Below are positions 44,710-52,313 of a stretch of 64,000 bases of DNA, piece after piece. How positions within the stretch are numbered: the stretch's first letter is position 1; every line of letters begins with the position of its first letter. Source of the stretch: Candidatus Sulfotelmatobacter sp. (GTDB taxonomy: Bacteria; Acidobacteriota; Terriglobia; Terriglobales; Acidobacteriaceae); the NCBI GenBank assembly GCA_036500765.1, contig DASYBM010000004.1:930001-994000 (forward strand). Reading direction: 5' to 3'. The position numbers were made by a program, and so were the translations under genes. The notes below the pieces were generated by a model that was given only the letters and a program-made list of their open reading frames with translations, had not been told where the DNA came from and did no database searches.

Positions 44710-45669
44710 CTATTCCGTTGGGTGCGTTCCCGTGAACTCCGAGCAGCACGGCTTCTGCACCGGCTTGAATTCCATCAGTTCCACCCGTACCTGGTCGGGG
44801 TCGTACAGGTTGAGCTGCCACTTGCCATCTCGGCCCAACTGAGCTTTCTCGTCTCCGTGAGGCTTCCAGTCGCGCGCTTCCAGAGTGGCCTGCGCTTTTT
44901 TGATGTCGGCAACGCCCAGCGAAACATGGTTCATCACTCCGGTGAGTTGCCGGTTGGGGTGCGCGGGCTGATTCACCATGTACTCGATCCAATCGGTGCC
45001 GTCGGGAACCTGGAGCGACATCCACTCAATCACATCGTCTTTCATGCCGCCGTGCCAATAAGGACGGAAGCCGAGAATGTCGCGATAGAAATGGTCTTCA
45101 GCCTCACGGTGATAGACCAGAAAGCCCGCGTGAATGATGTGGCGCGACACGGCAGAGCCGATTTGCAACGTGGCCTCAGCCTGAGCGCGCTCCACAAATT
45201 CGACCCTGTGGCCTTCAGGATCGCTGATCACGAAAAACAGACTGTGGTCGCTGCGTCCCTGAATCTCCGGAACCGTGATTCCCTGCGCGATCAGATACGT
45301 TCGCAGCGCCGCGATATTATTGGTCCGCCAAGCCACGTGGTCCATGCGGTCGGGGGATCTCAAGTCGAGCGCCGGGCTAAATCCCACCCACTGCTTTCCA
45401 ACCATATATCGCAGTACGCCGCCAGGCTCGATCGGCTCCGCCGAGGCCAGACCGAGCTGATCGCCGTAGAGCTTCTTCACGCCCTCGGGATTCGTGGTGT
45501 AGAAGGCGACGTGATCGATGCCGAGAATGCGCGGCCGCTGGGCAGGAGTCTGACCAAAGGCGCCGAACTGAAACACGGAGTTGGCAAGAATTACAATGGC
45601 AAAATTCAGTCCTAGCTTTCTCAACCCTAGCTTTGTTAACCCTAGTTTTTTCAACCCCAGTTTTTTCAT
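44710..45669 (-). CDS. Exported two-domain VOC protein, copy 2
   Basis: 319 residues, paralogous to the neighbour over its whole length (RPRILGIDHVAFYTTNPEGV, MDHVAWRTNNIAALRTYLIA, HAGFLVYHREAEDHFYRDIL, RVELMEFKPVQKPCC). The N terminus is unusual: MKKLGLKKLGLTKLGLRKLGL is a tandem five-residue KLGL repeat directly before the signal helix NFAIVILANSVFQFGAFG. Both VOC modules keep metal-site His and Glu. Tandem duplication with copy 1 is clear. It follows the MarR gene by 47 bp on the same strand and may belong to its regulon. Confidence 0.86.
   Translation of the reverse strand: MKKLGLKKLGLTKLGLRKLGLNFAIVILANSVFQFGAFGQTPAQRPRILGIDHVAFYTTNPEGVKKLYGDQLGLASAEPIEPGGVLRYMVGKQWVGFSPALDLRSPDRMDHVAWRTNNIAALRTYLIAQGITVPEIQGRSDHSLFFVISDPEGHRVEFVERAQAEATLQIGSAVSRHIIHAGFLVYHREAEDHFYRDILGFRPYWHGGMKDDVIEWMSLQVPDGTDWIEYMVNQPAHPNRQLTGVMNHVSLGVADIKKAQATLEARDWKPHGDEKAQLGRDGKWQLNLYDPDQVRVELMEFKPVQKPCCSEFTGTHPTE
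45606..45669. repeat. 15-bp coding tandem repeat at signal peptide
   Basis: Four to five units of about AAACTGGGGTTGAAA (minus strand) encode KLGLK-KLGLT-KLGLR-KLGLN at the very start of VOC copy 2, extending its basic n-region. Confidence 0.8.
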
Positions 45670-45716
45670 GGCGTCACCGATTCTAGTCCAAGTCTGAAAG
45701 TTCAAGGAGTTCAAGA

Positions 45717-46220
45717 TCAACTTTCTCCACCTCGATTTTTCGAGTGTTTCAGTTTTGCAGTCTCATTCCGCAGCACGGCGGTCGTGTCGGTGAAGAATCT
45801 TGCGATTGCAACTAATTCGGGCCCACTGTAACGCCTTGTCACTTCCGCCATCGCCTGGCCGAGTGAGTGAAACACAGGTACAATCCTCTCCTTCAGTCCT
45901 TTCACCGGGAGCGGTTGGACGATCACGCTGCGCCGGTCGGTGGGATGAGCCTGACGGCGAACATAGCCGGCCCGCTCCAGTCGATCGACGATGCCGGTGA
46001 TCGCTCCCGTGGTGAATCCCGACAACTCGGCCAAGCGGGTGGCGGTCGAGGCGCCGTGCCGCTCCAGCAGCCCGAGGCACTTCCATTCCGCCGCGTTCAT
46101 TCCCAGATGGGCGGCCACGGCTTCGTGAAAAAACACGACCGCATCGCTGAGTTCGCGGCCCATTAAATCCTGCGAGGGTGCGGAACGAACTGGAATCGGC
46201 GACGATTTTTTCCTTGCCAT
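45717..46220 (-). CDS. MarR-family transcriptional regulator
   Basis: 167 residues. The winged helix is at about 48-105: WKCLGLLERHGASTATRLAE, LSGFTTGAITGIVDRLERAG and YVRRQAHPTDRRSVIVQPLP (DxR wing motif). The flanking helices form the usual dimer. MarR proteins bind short palindromes and are released by small phenolic or oxidant ligands. A perfect palindrome, TCTTACATGTAAGA, lies four bases upstream of its start, in the gap shared with a divergent membrane-protein gene, so both are probable targets. Confidence 0.92.
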   Translation of the reverse strand: MARKKSSPIPVRSAPSQDLMGRELSDAVVFFHEAVAAHLGMNAAEWKCLGLLERHGASTATRLAELSGFTTGAITGIVDRLERAGYVRRQAHPTDRRSVIVQPLPVKGLKERIVPVFHSLGQAMAEVTRRYSGPELVAIARFFTDTTAVLRNETAKLKHSKNRGGES

Positions 46221-46223
46221 ATC

Positions 46224-46237
46224 TCTTACATGTAAGA
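46224..46237. promoter_or_regulatory. Candidate MarR operator
   Basis: TCTTACATGTAAGA is a perfect 14-bp palindrome in the 56-bp divergent region between marR-like and membrane-protein genes. Length, symmetry and position are typical of an autoregulatory MarR site. Confidence 0.75.
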
Positions 46238-46276
46238 TACTTTGTTCTAAGCTTATTTTAGCAGAAGGACACGATC

Positions 46277-47350
46277 ATGCCAGCCGCGGAAATTATCCCG
46301 ACCTCAAGCGTTTCACCGGAGCCAGTCTCGCGCTGGCAGCGCGTCGGTCCAATTGTCGCGTTGCTGCTGCTCGCCCCGATTATTTCAGAAGTCCTCTACG
46401 GAGCGACCCGCCTCAGCGTGATTTTCATATTGGTCCCGGAGATTCTGACTTGGGGATGCGGCGCCTTGCTGATCCGCGAATGCGTGCGGCGCTGGAACAA
46501 GGGTTGGCCCAGCATGCTGGCAATGGGTCTGGCGCTGGCGGTCGCCGAGGAATGGGTGATTCAGCAGACTTCGATCGCGCCTCTGGTCGGGCTGGCGCAA
46601 CGCGAGTATGGGCGGGTCTGGGGCGTGAACTGGGTCTATTTTCTGTGGGCTCTCGGCTACGAAAGCGTTTGGGTGGTTTTGGTGCCCGTGCAGCTCACCG
46701 AACTGCTCTTCCCCGGCCGGCGCGGGCTGGCGTGGTTGCGCACACGAGGCTTTGTCATCGCCTGCGTCATCTTCGTGTTGGGCGCTTTGATGGCGTGGTA
46801 CGGATGGACGCAGAGGGCGCGCGTGATGATCTTTCACATGCCGCCATATCATCCGCCTACGAGTTACATCGTGGCAGCGGTTGGAGTCATTTTCCTGTTG
46901 ATCCTCTCGGCTTACGCATTGCCCGGTCAATCGGCGGTTGCTCCGCTAAGCTCGCGCACGGCTCCGCCGCCTGCGACAGTTGGATGGACGGCGACTGCGC
47001 TCGGATCACCCTGGGCTGCTTTTGTGGTCGTGGGCTTCGGTGCCCTGCCAGCAGTCCCCTTCGGGCTTTCGTTTGCACTGGGGCTGGCATGGTGCATCCT
47101 CACTCTGTTTCTGATTCGGCGATGGACTTCCGGCACCGGTTGGGATGATCCGCATCGCTTTGCGGTGGTGTTTGGGGGAGTGCTCGGCTGCATGGTTGGA
47201 GGATTTGTCGTATTCAAAGTAGCAGGAGCCTTGCGCATCGACTGGATCGGGAAAGTGGTCCTCAACGTAGCCGCCGTTCTGTGGCTCGTGGCAGTCGGCC
47301 GCGGCATTCAACGGCGCAGCAATAACTCAGTTCGTTTACCTGCTGACTGA
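46277..47350 (+). CDS. Polytopic membrane protein, divergent from MarR
   Basis: 357 residues with about nine hydrophobic helices, including PIVALLLLAPIISEVLYGAT, GFVIACVIFVLGALMAWYGW and SYIVAAVGVIFLLILSAYAL. Charged pair AVAEEWVIQ lies within the third helix. There is no recognised transporter signature. GGACACG upstream of the ATG is a weak ribosome site. Sharing a 56-bp promoter region and a palindrome with a MarR gene suggests induction by that regulator's ligand. It could be an efflux or envelope-stress protein, but nothing in the sequence shows transport. The 3' end overlaps the convergent hydrolase fragment by 15 bp. Confidence 0.78.
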   Translation: MPAAEIIPTSSVSPEPVSRWQRVGPIVALLLLAPIISEVLYGATRLSVIFILVPEILTWGCGALLIRECVRRWNKGWPSMLAMGLALAVAEEWVIQQTSIAPLVGLAQREYGRVWGVNWVYFLWALGYESVWVVLVPVQLTELLFPGRRGLAWLRTRGFVIACVIFVLGALMAWYGWTQRARVMIFHMPPYHPPTSYIVAAVGVIFLLILSAYALPGQSAVAPLSSRTAPPPATVGWTATALGSPWAAFVVVGFGALPAVPFGLSFALGLAWCILTLFLIRRWTSGTGWDDPHRFAVVFGGVLGCMVGGFVVFKVAGALRIDWIGKVVLNVAAVLWLVAVGRGIQRRSNNSVRLPAD

Positions 47351-47611
47351 ATCCAGGAACTGGCGCAGAACCTTGCCGACGGCTTCGGGCTGCTCCCAGG
47401 GCGAGTAGTGCCCGGCTTTTGAAATGACACGGAGCTGGCTGCCGGAAATATGTTGGCGCATGAGTTCGGCTTCGTTGACTCCGGTCATTGCGTCTTCGTC
47501 GCCGGTAATCAGCAACGTGGGAACGTTGATCGTCTTTAAGATTTCGACCGAGTCGGGGCGGGAGGCCATGCCGCGCTGCACTTGGGCGATATCTTCCGGA
47601 GAATTATTCAA
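47336..47611 (-). pseudogene. 3' fragment of alpha/beta-hydrolase gene
   Basis: About 90 residues matching only the C-terminal third of the complete hydrolase at 48472: SPEDIAQVQRGMASRPDSVE and NVPTLLITGDEDAMTGVNEA are nearly identical to the full copy. Roughly nine in ten bases agree over some 225 bp. The homology begins about 8 bp before the stop codon of the adjacent HEPN-partner gene. The only start is a TTG within that gene's stop region. The fragment lacks the nucleophile Ser and cannot be active. Confidence 0.85.
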
Positions 47612-47991
47612 CGCACGCCGTAAAGATATGCGTCTTCGATATACATGCCTCCTACCTGGGAACCGCCTAACCGCGCGCCCTCGACAGATGCGGTCTTCCC
47701 GAATACAGACCGGAGAGCTTCGTAGAGAGGATTTCTAGGGCTAATCAATTGAACTCTCAAAAGTCGGGCGGAGTCGCCCTGATTCAGGCGGACTATCTCA
47801 GCCAGTTTTCGGTAGGAGTCGCGTGGGCCCAGTTCGTCAACGACCGGGCTGGCGATCACGAGATGCCACTCGCCGTCTAATAGCCAAAACATGCCTGCGA
47901 TCGGAAACCGCTGACTGACCCGCAACTCATGCCAGAGATTTTTGCCAAACTCAACATCCGCGTCAGTTAGACCCATAGCGATATAAGGCAT
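47608..47991 (-). CDS. HEPN-associated hypothetical protein
   Basis: A 127-residue soluble protein. The ATG at 47991 shares a base with the HEPN stop codon (TAATG) and follows GGAGGTGG, so the pair is translationally coupled. Sequence runs MPYIAMGLTDADVEFGKNLWHE, then GMFWLLDGEWHLVIASPVVDELGPRDSYRKL and RLLRVQLISPRNPLYEALRS, an alpha/beta pattern. I recall similar proteins next to HEPN genes but know no function. It is not an MNT nucleotidyltransferase, the usual HEPN partner. Candidate antitoxin or effector cofactor by position. Confidence 0.75.
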   Translation of the reverse strand: MPYIAMGLTDADVEFGKNLWHELRVSQRFPIAGMFWLLDGEWHLVIASPVVDELGPRDSYRKLAEIVRLNQGDSARLLRVQLISPRNPLYEALRSVFGKTASVEGARLGGSQVGGMYIEDAYLYGVR

Positions 47992-48422
47992 TACCACCTC
48001 CGTCTGATCCATTCCATCACGCCCGAACCCGGTTCGGTAGCCGCCGCGTAGAGGGACATGGCATCCTGCTGATCAACTACCTCATAGCGGTTCTCGTCGT
48101 TCCATTGCCAAACCGTGTTCCAATTGCTGCCAAGTTTGAGGTCAGCGCTCATTTCCGTGCCCAACTCAAACCACAATCCGGCATCAAGTTTTGCCAACTC
48201 TTCAAGTTTATGGGTATATGCCCTGTTGATAAAGCTTTTGTCGGGGAAGTCATATTGTTGCACTGCACGCGCCAAACACGCCTTTAGCGCGCACTCCACA
48301 CCCAGGCCGGTCAAGTAATAGGCGCCGGTCCAGTGCCTGGACTGAAGCAGCACGCTAGCTTCTTCGAGCCTGCTATCAGCCAGCTCTTGCAGCTTTTCAC
48401 GGTTCAATCGCGCGATGGGCAC
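47991..48422 (-). CDS. HEPN-domain protein
   Basis: 143 residues, all helical. LNREKLQELADSRLEEASVL, WTGAYYLTGLGVECALKACL and THKLEELAKLDAGLW are the three defining HEPN helices. HEPN proteins include RNase toxins with an Rx4-6H motif; here the only nearby pair is RAYTH (three residues between), so catalysis is uncertain. The GTG at 48422 follows GGAGGATGA. It heads a two-gene unit placed between a whole hydrolase gene and a copy of its 3' end, which suggests arrival by recombination. Confidence 0.85.
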   Translation of the reverse strand: MPIARLNREKLQELADSRLEEASVLLQSRHWTGAYYLTGLGVECALKACLARAVQQYDFPDKSFINRAYTHKLEELAKLDAGLWFELGTEMSADLKLGSNWNTVWQWNDENRYEVVDQQDAMSLYAAATEPGSGVMEWIRRRW

Positions 48423-48471
48423 TCATCCTCCGAAAGGATCTTTGCTCTTGGGCCCATAGGAATTGTAGCCG

Positions 48472-49287
48472 CTACACGCCAACGATTCCATCCACGAATG
48501 AGCGCAGAAGCTTGCCGACGGCTTCGGGCTGCTCCCAGGGCGAGTAGTGTCCTGCTTTTGAAATGACACGGAGCTGGCTGCCTGAGATATGTTGGCGCAT
48601 GAGTTCGGCTTCTTTGACGCCGGTCATTGCGTCTTCGTCGCCGGTGATCAGCAGCGTGGGAACGTTGATCGTCTTTAAAGTTTCGACCGAGTCCGCGCGG
48701 GCGGCCATGCCGCGCTGCACTTGCGCCACATCTTCCGGGGACATTTGACGCATCATCCCCAGCGCGCCATCGACCAGGTCGGGACGCATTTCGCGCGTAG
48801 TTTTCGCCAATACTTTCGGAATCATGCTTTCGAAGAACGGTTCGGTGCCGCGTTCGATCACGTCATTCGCGGCGTTCAGGCGGCTGCCGCGGGCTTCGGG
48901 GCCATCGGCCGGGGCTTTCGTGTTGCACAATCCCAGCGCGGCTATGCGGCCACGATATTTTCGCCAGAACTCGAACAGCGCATAGCCGCCGATGGAGACG
49001 CCGACGAGCGGGGCGCGACCGATGTTGGCGTCGTCCATCACGGCAGCCATGTCGCCGGCATGCTTCTCCATGGTCGCCGGGCCTTCTCCGAGTTGGGATT
49101 CGCCATGTCCGCGCAGATCAGGCAGTACGACGCGATAGCGCGTGGCCAGCGCCTCGGCGACGGGCAGCCAAAATTCGTGATTCACAGGAAAAGGATGCAG
49201 CAGAATGACTGACATGCCTTCGCCGAGGATCCAGTAGGCGATTTCGGCGTCGGAGCTTTTGACGTGGTGGGAGGGGAGGGGGGCCAT
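48472..49287 (-). CDS. Alpha/beta hydrolase (complete copy)
   Basis: 271 residues. VILLHPFPVNHEFWLPVAEA is the oxyanion-hole region, PDLRGHGESQ a family marker, LVGVSIGGYALFEF the nucleophile elbow (Ser in GxSxG), PTLLITGDEDAMTG holds the catalytic Asp, and KAGHYSPWEQP the catalytic His. It resembles haloalkane-dehalogenase/3-oxoadipate-lactonase relatives, with a soluble cytosolic form and unknown substrate. The last third is duplicated as a fragment at 47336. The HEPN unit begins 50 bp after its stop. Confidence 0.9.
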   Translation of the reverse strand: MAPLPSHHVKSSDAEIAYWILGEGMSVILLHPFPVNHEFWLPVAEALATRYRVVLPDLRGHGESQLGEGPATMEKHAGDMAAVMDDANIGRAPLVGVSIGGYALFEFWRKYRGRIAALGLCNTKAPADGPEARGSRLNAANDVIERGTEPFFESMIPKVLAKTTREMRPDLVDGALGMMRQMSPEDVAQVQRGMAARADSVETLKTINVPTLLITGDEDAMTGVKEAELMRQHISGSQLRVISKAGHYSPWEQPEAVGKLLRSFVDGIVGV

Positions 49288-49510
49288 GCTCGGATTAGAT
49301 CATAAGCGGCGTCAAGCGTCGGGCGTCAGTCTCGGCTTTCGGAATTCGGCTCGTGGAATCTATTGAACGGCGATTCGCGAGTGAGAGCCGTCGAGCTTCG
49401 CTCGACCGGACAGCCCCTTCGACGTCGCACAGGGCAAGCTGCGGCTGTCTCCACACAAGTCGGTTAGGCTGAGGTCTGACGGCCTGGGTCGAAGGTCCGA
49501 CGACCGACGA

Positions 49511-49828
49511 CTACTGAGTTGCCACCGACTGTCCACTCACACCATGAGCCGGCAGCAGGTAGGGCTCTTCTGGCAGAACAATCCACGCGATGAAGTACGG
49601 GATAAAACCGACGCAGGTCATGATCGCCGTGATCAGCCACACCACGCGCACCAGACTCACATCGATGTCGAAATATTCTGCGAAGCCGAGGCAGACGCCG
49701 GCGATTTTTCGCCCCAGGCGCGGACGCACCAGCTTGGTTCGAGCCAGCGAAGCGCCGACGCGAAGGCCGCAATAGGCGCAAACATTGGCGTCATCCTGTA
49801 TGACTTTTCCGCAGTAGTTGCAATACAT
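49511..49828 (-). CDS. PspC-domain protein with zinc ribbon
   Basis: 105 residues. The N terminus has Cys3, Cys6, Cys17 and Cys20 (MYCNYCGKVI, VCAYCGLRV), a small zinc ribbon. RPRLGRKIAGVCLGFAEYFD, IDVSLVRVVWLITAIMTCVG and IPYFIAWIVLPEEP form the PspC domain with one or two membrane segments. PspC proteins take part in phage-shock-type envelope stress responses. Fusion to a zinc ribbon is common in this phylum. It stands alone, without pspA nearby. Confidence 0.9.
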   Translation of the reverse strand: MYCNYCGKVIQDDANVCAYCGLRVGASLARTKLVRPRLGRKIAGVCLGFAEYFDIDVSLVRVVWLITAIMTCVGFIPYFIAWIVLPEEPYLLPAHGVSGQSVATQ

Positions 49829-49885
49829 GGTTCGACCCCATATTGGATGATACGCGGTTGTTAGAGAAAAGTTCCGTGTGGTTCT

Positions 49886-49905
49886 ATGTGGGGACAGCCG
49901 CCTAC
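49886..49905. repeat. Short dispersed motif ATGTGGGGACRGCCGCC
   Basis: ATGTGGGGACAGCCGCC here recurs with small changes near 26326 (ATGTGGGGACGGCCGCC) and near 27703 (ATGTGGCGACGGCCGCC). All three are intergenic. Confidence 0.6.
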
Positions 49906-51143
49906 TCGCGGTAGGCTTCCTTGATGTAGCGGCGGGCCTGGTCGGCGGGGCCGGTGTTGGCGTTGCCGGCGAGGACGGTTTGATACTTCTTCATGGCCAG
50001 ATCGCGCTTTTGCAGCAGATCGTACATTTCTCCGGCGGCCAGGTTGGCCTTTTGCAGGACGTCGGGATCCGGGTTGGGGGCTTCATTCACTAACTCGTAG
50101 GCCTCGGCCGCGCCGGACAGATCCTTTTTGCTGCGCAGCAATTCTCCCAGGCCCCAGGCAGCCAACTCGAAGTGCAGGTTGCCATATTTCCCGTCCCGGC
50201 CGTTCTGCCACACTTTGCGATAGGTGGCTTCGGATTCGGTCAGACGGCCGGCATCCCGCTGCAAATTCGCGACCTCTGTCAGGAACAGATGATTTCTGGG
50301 ATACTTCGCCGATAGTTCGTTCATATAGCCGAGGGCCTCGTCGTAGAGGTGCTCGCGGCGCAGAAACAGGGTCAGGACGACTTTGGCGTCGACGGCATTC
50401 TCGCCGTCGCTTTTGGCGACCGCGCGCAGATAGTCGAGCCCTTTCTCCGTCGACCCGCTCAACCCGGCCAGGGCGGCGCCCACTTTCACGCTCCAAGGCA
50501 GGCGTCCGATTACGTAGTTGTGCGTGCCTACGACCATTTTTGCGTCGATATAGTTGGGATCGAGTTCGAGCACATGTTCGTGATCGTGGCGGGCTCCAAC
50601 CGCATTGCGCAACGCCGAAAACCAGGCTCGCTCGACCAGTCCGGTGTAGACGGCAAACTGGGCCCGGGTGACGCCGCGGCAGTAGAGGGCATTCACATCT
50701 TTGGAATTTTTCTTGAGCTCATCTTCTTCCAGGGCTTCGGCCCGCCGGACTAACTCTTTGATCCTGTCTTTCACCTTCGTGTCGGTGGGCCGTGGAGTGC
50801 GGCCAATAAAGCTGTCATTGGCGTAGTCTCCGGTGTTCATGGCTCCGGTGTCGTAGAGGTCGTGCATCAGGACCGAGGTTAACAACCGGTTGAGGGCAAA
50901 GGGATCGTTGGGACGCTTCTCGACGATTTTCTCGAACTCCTGGGTCGCGCGGTCGTACTCCATGTTGTAGAAGTGCTCGAATGCGGCGTCGGTCTGGGGA
51001 TCGTGAGGAGCGCCGTGGGCCATAGCGATGGCAGGATCCGACTGGCCAAGCACAGGAATGGTGGACACGAGGAGGAACAGCAAAGGCAAACGGACCAGCA
51101 TCAATTTCTGCGCGGGCTTCGAGAGATTGGATCGCTCAGTCAC
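49902..51143 (-). CDS. Exported TPR protein
   Basis: 413 residues. The signal helix is at about 15-34 (MLVRLPLLFLLVSTIPVLGQ). TPR-like repeats run through the rest: AFEHFYNMEYDRATQEFEKI, DEALGYMNELSAKYPRNHLF, LTESEATYRKVWQNGRDGKY and LQKRDLAMKKYQTVLAGNAN. The middle includes a helix pair with ELDPNYIDAKMVVGTHNYVI. Function not deducible; acidobacterial proteins of this sort are probably periplasmic scaffolds. Its end is near a dispersed ATGTGGGGACAGCCGCC motif at 49886. Confidence 0.8.
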   Translation of the reverse strand: MTERSNLSKPAQKLMLVRLPLLFLLVSTIPVLGQSDPAIAMAHGAPHDPQTDAAFEHFYNMEYDRATQEFEKIVEKRPNDPFALNRLLTSVLMHDLYDTGAMNTGDYANDSFIGRTPRPTDTKVKDRIKELVRRAEALEEDELKKNSKDVNALYCRGVTRAQFAVYTGLVERAWFSALRNAVGARHDHEHVLELDPNYIDAKMVVGTHNYVIGRLPWSVKVGAALAGLSGSTEKGLDYLRAVAKSDGENAVDAKVVLTLFLRREHLYDEALGYMNELSAKYPRNHLFLTEVANLQRDAGRLTESEATYRKVWQNGRDGKYGNLHFELAAWGLGELLRSKKDLSGAAEAYELVNEAPNPDPDVLQKANLAAGEMYDLLQKRDLAMKKYQTVLAGNANTGPADQARRYIKEAYRE

Positions 51144-51546
51144 GGAGATCGCTTTGCATAGTTTAAACGATATCGCCTTCGCCCGATGGGCAGTCTCGCT
51201 CTGAGTGTTTCATTTGGGTGGCCGGAACCCAAGCCGGAACCATGAACGTAATGTATGTACCGTCTGCGCCAACTGTCTTCGGCGACGAGCGCTCCTATAA
51301 TCCGGGTAGCGCTCAAAGGCTACGGAACCACATTTTGGTCGAAGGTTTCGTGGCCTGTGGCGAGGCAAGGTCTTTCGTAACTGATACATCTTTACTCGCT
51401 GGCGCGCGTAATTATTGCCGGTGAAGTCCTGGCCGCAGGGACTGAAGAAATTCGCAAGTGTTTGTCTGCGGAGCACTTAGAGCAAGGAGCGGCTTTGGTG
51501 GTTGGAATGCCACAAGGCTGTTAAAGCCCCCTAAGTAGGACATGTT
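51144..51546. other. Intergenic region, divergent promoters expected
   Basis: A 403-bp gap between divergent genes. I see no coding frame, tRNA or riboswitch signature in it. Short hairpins such as GGTGAAGTCCTGGCCGCAGGGACT occur near 51420, but none is compelling. Confidence 0.4.
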
Positions 51547-52128
51547 ATGGCGGAAGTAGTTCAAGAAACCCATCAAGAGTTTTGGCGCCCACCCACGCCG
51601 GCAGCGGCGGAGAGTATCGTCGTCCGCGAAGCTGTCTCGGTCTCTGCCATGGCAGAGGCGTGCCCGCGGTGTGGCAGTGAGTTCCTGTTGGGCTCCCGCT
51701 TTTGCCACAGCTGCGGCGGGCGCCGGCGCGAAGCCGTGAGCCCCGAAGCGCGCGCCGATGCGGCCGTAATTGCGAGTCTATGGGAGCAGGGAGTAGCGCG
51801 CATGAATTCGGCGGTCACGGGTTTCTCCTGGACAAGGGTTGGGACGAAGGTGGGCGAGTTCGGGCGCCAGATCACCGTTCCGAGCTGGCTCCGCTACCTG
51901 CACTTCCACGAAATCAAACGCTGGGTCGGGCTCTCGACCGGATCTTTGATCGCCTTTACTATCGGGCTTGCCTGCGTCGCCGGGGCCTTGTTGGTGGGAT
52001 TGCTGACCGCCAAGACTTATGTGGATTGGCAGGCCATCCAGCTCTACCGGGTGGAATGGCTGCTGGCGGCGACTGCCGCGTTCGTGGCGGGAATCCTCCT
52101 GAAGAAACCGTCCGATAACGGCGAGTAG
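51547..52128 (+). CDS. Zinc-ribbon membrane protein
   Basis: 193 residues. A zinc ribbon at about 40-60 (ACPRCGSEFLLGSRFCHSCG) is followed by a helical linker and two membrane segments: LSTGSLIAFTIGLACVAGAL near 130-150 and WLLAATAAFVAGILLKKP at the C terminus. No enzyme motif is present. Such proteins may sense or organise at the membrane, but function is unknown. The start at 51547 is an ATG close to a TAGGACA sequence. Confidence 0.78.
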   Translation: MAEVVQETHQEFWRPPTPAAAESIVVREAVSVSAMAEACPRCGSEFLLGSRFCHSCGGRRREAVSPEARADAAVIASLWEQGVARMNSAVTGFSWTRVGTKVGEFGRQITVPSWLRYLHFHEIKRWVGLSTGSLIAFTIGLACVAGALLVGLLTAKTYVDWQAIQLYRVEWLLAATAAFVAGILLKKPSDNGE

Positions 52129-52159
52129 ATCGCTATACGGAGCCGGGGGCTAAAGCCCA

Positions 52160-52197
52160 GGACTATCCGTTCGCTCTACGCGGCGCTGAAGCGCCGC
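52160..52197. repeat. Palindromic dispersed repeat
   Basis: GCGGCGCTGAAGCGCCGC (52180-52197) is a 7-bp stem with a short loop. It is preceded by GGGGGCTAAAGCCC at 52145. Both are hairpins of the GGGCTAAAGCCC class common in this kind of genome. Confidence 0.6.
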
Positions 52198-52198
52198 T

Positions 52199-52300
52199 CT
52201 TCCACCCGTTGCTTCTTCCCTTCCACCCGTTGCTTCTTCCCTTCCACTGTTGCTTCTTCCCTTCCACCGTTGCTTCTTCTCTTCCACCCGTTACTTCTTT
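52199..52300. repeat. Five 20-21-bp tandem repeats
   Basis: Units of CTTCCACCCGTTGCTTCTTCC run at 52199, 52220, 52241, 52261 and 52281, with lengths 21, 21, 20, 20 and 20. They fill the convergent gap between the zinc-ribbon gene and thiD. The changes are single-base losses and substitutions. Confidence 0.85.
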
Positions 52301-52313
52301 AAGTACTCCCGAT

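Noticed and set aside
52199-52300. CRISPR array
   Set aside because: The units are contiguous with no unique spacers, and no cas genes are present.
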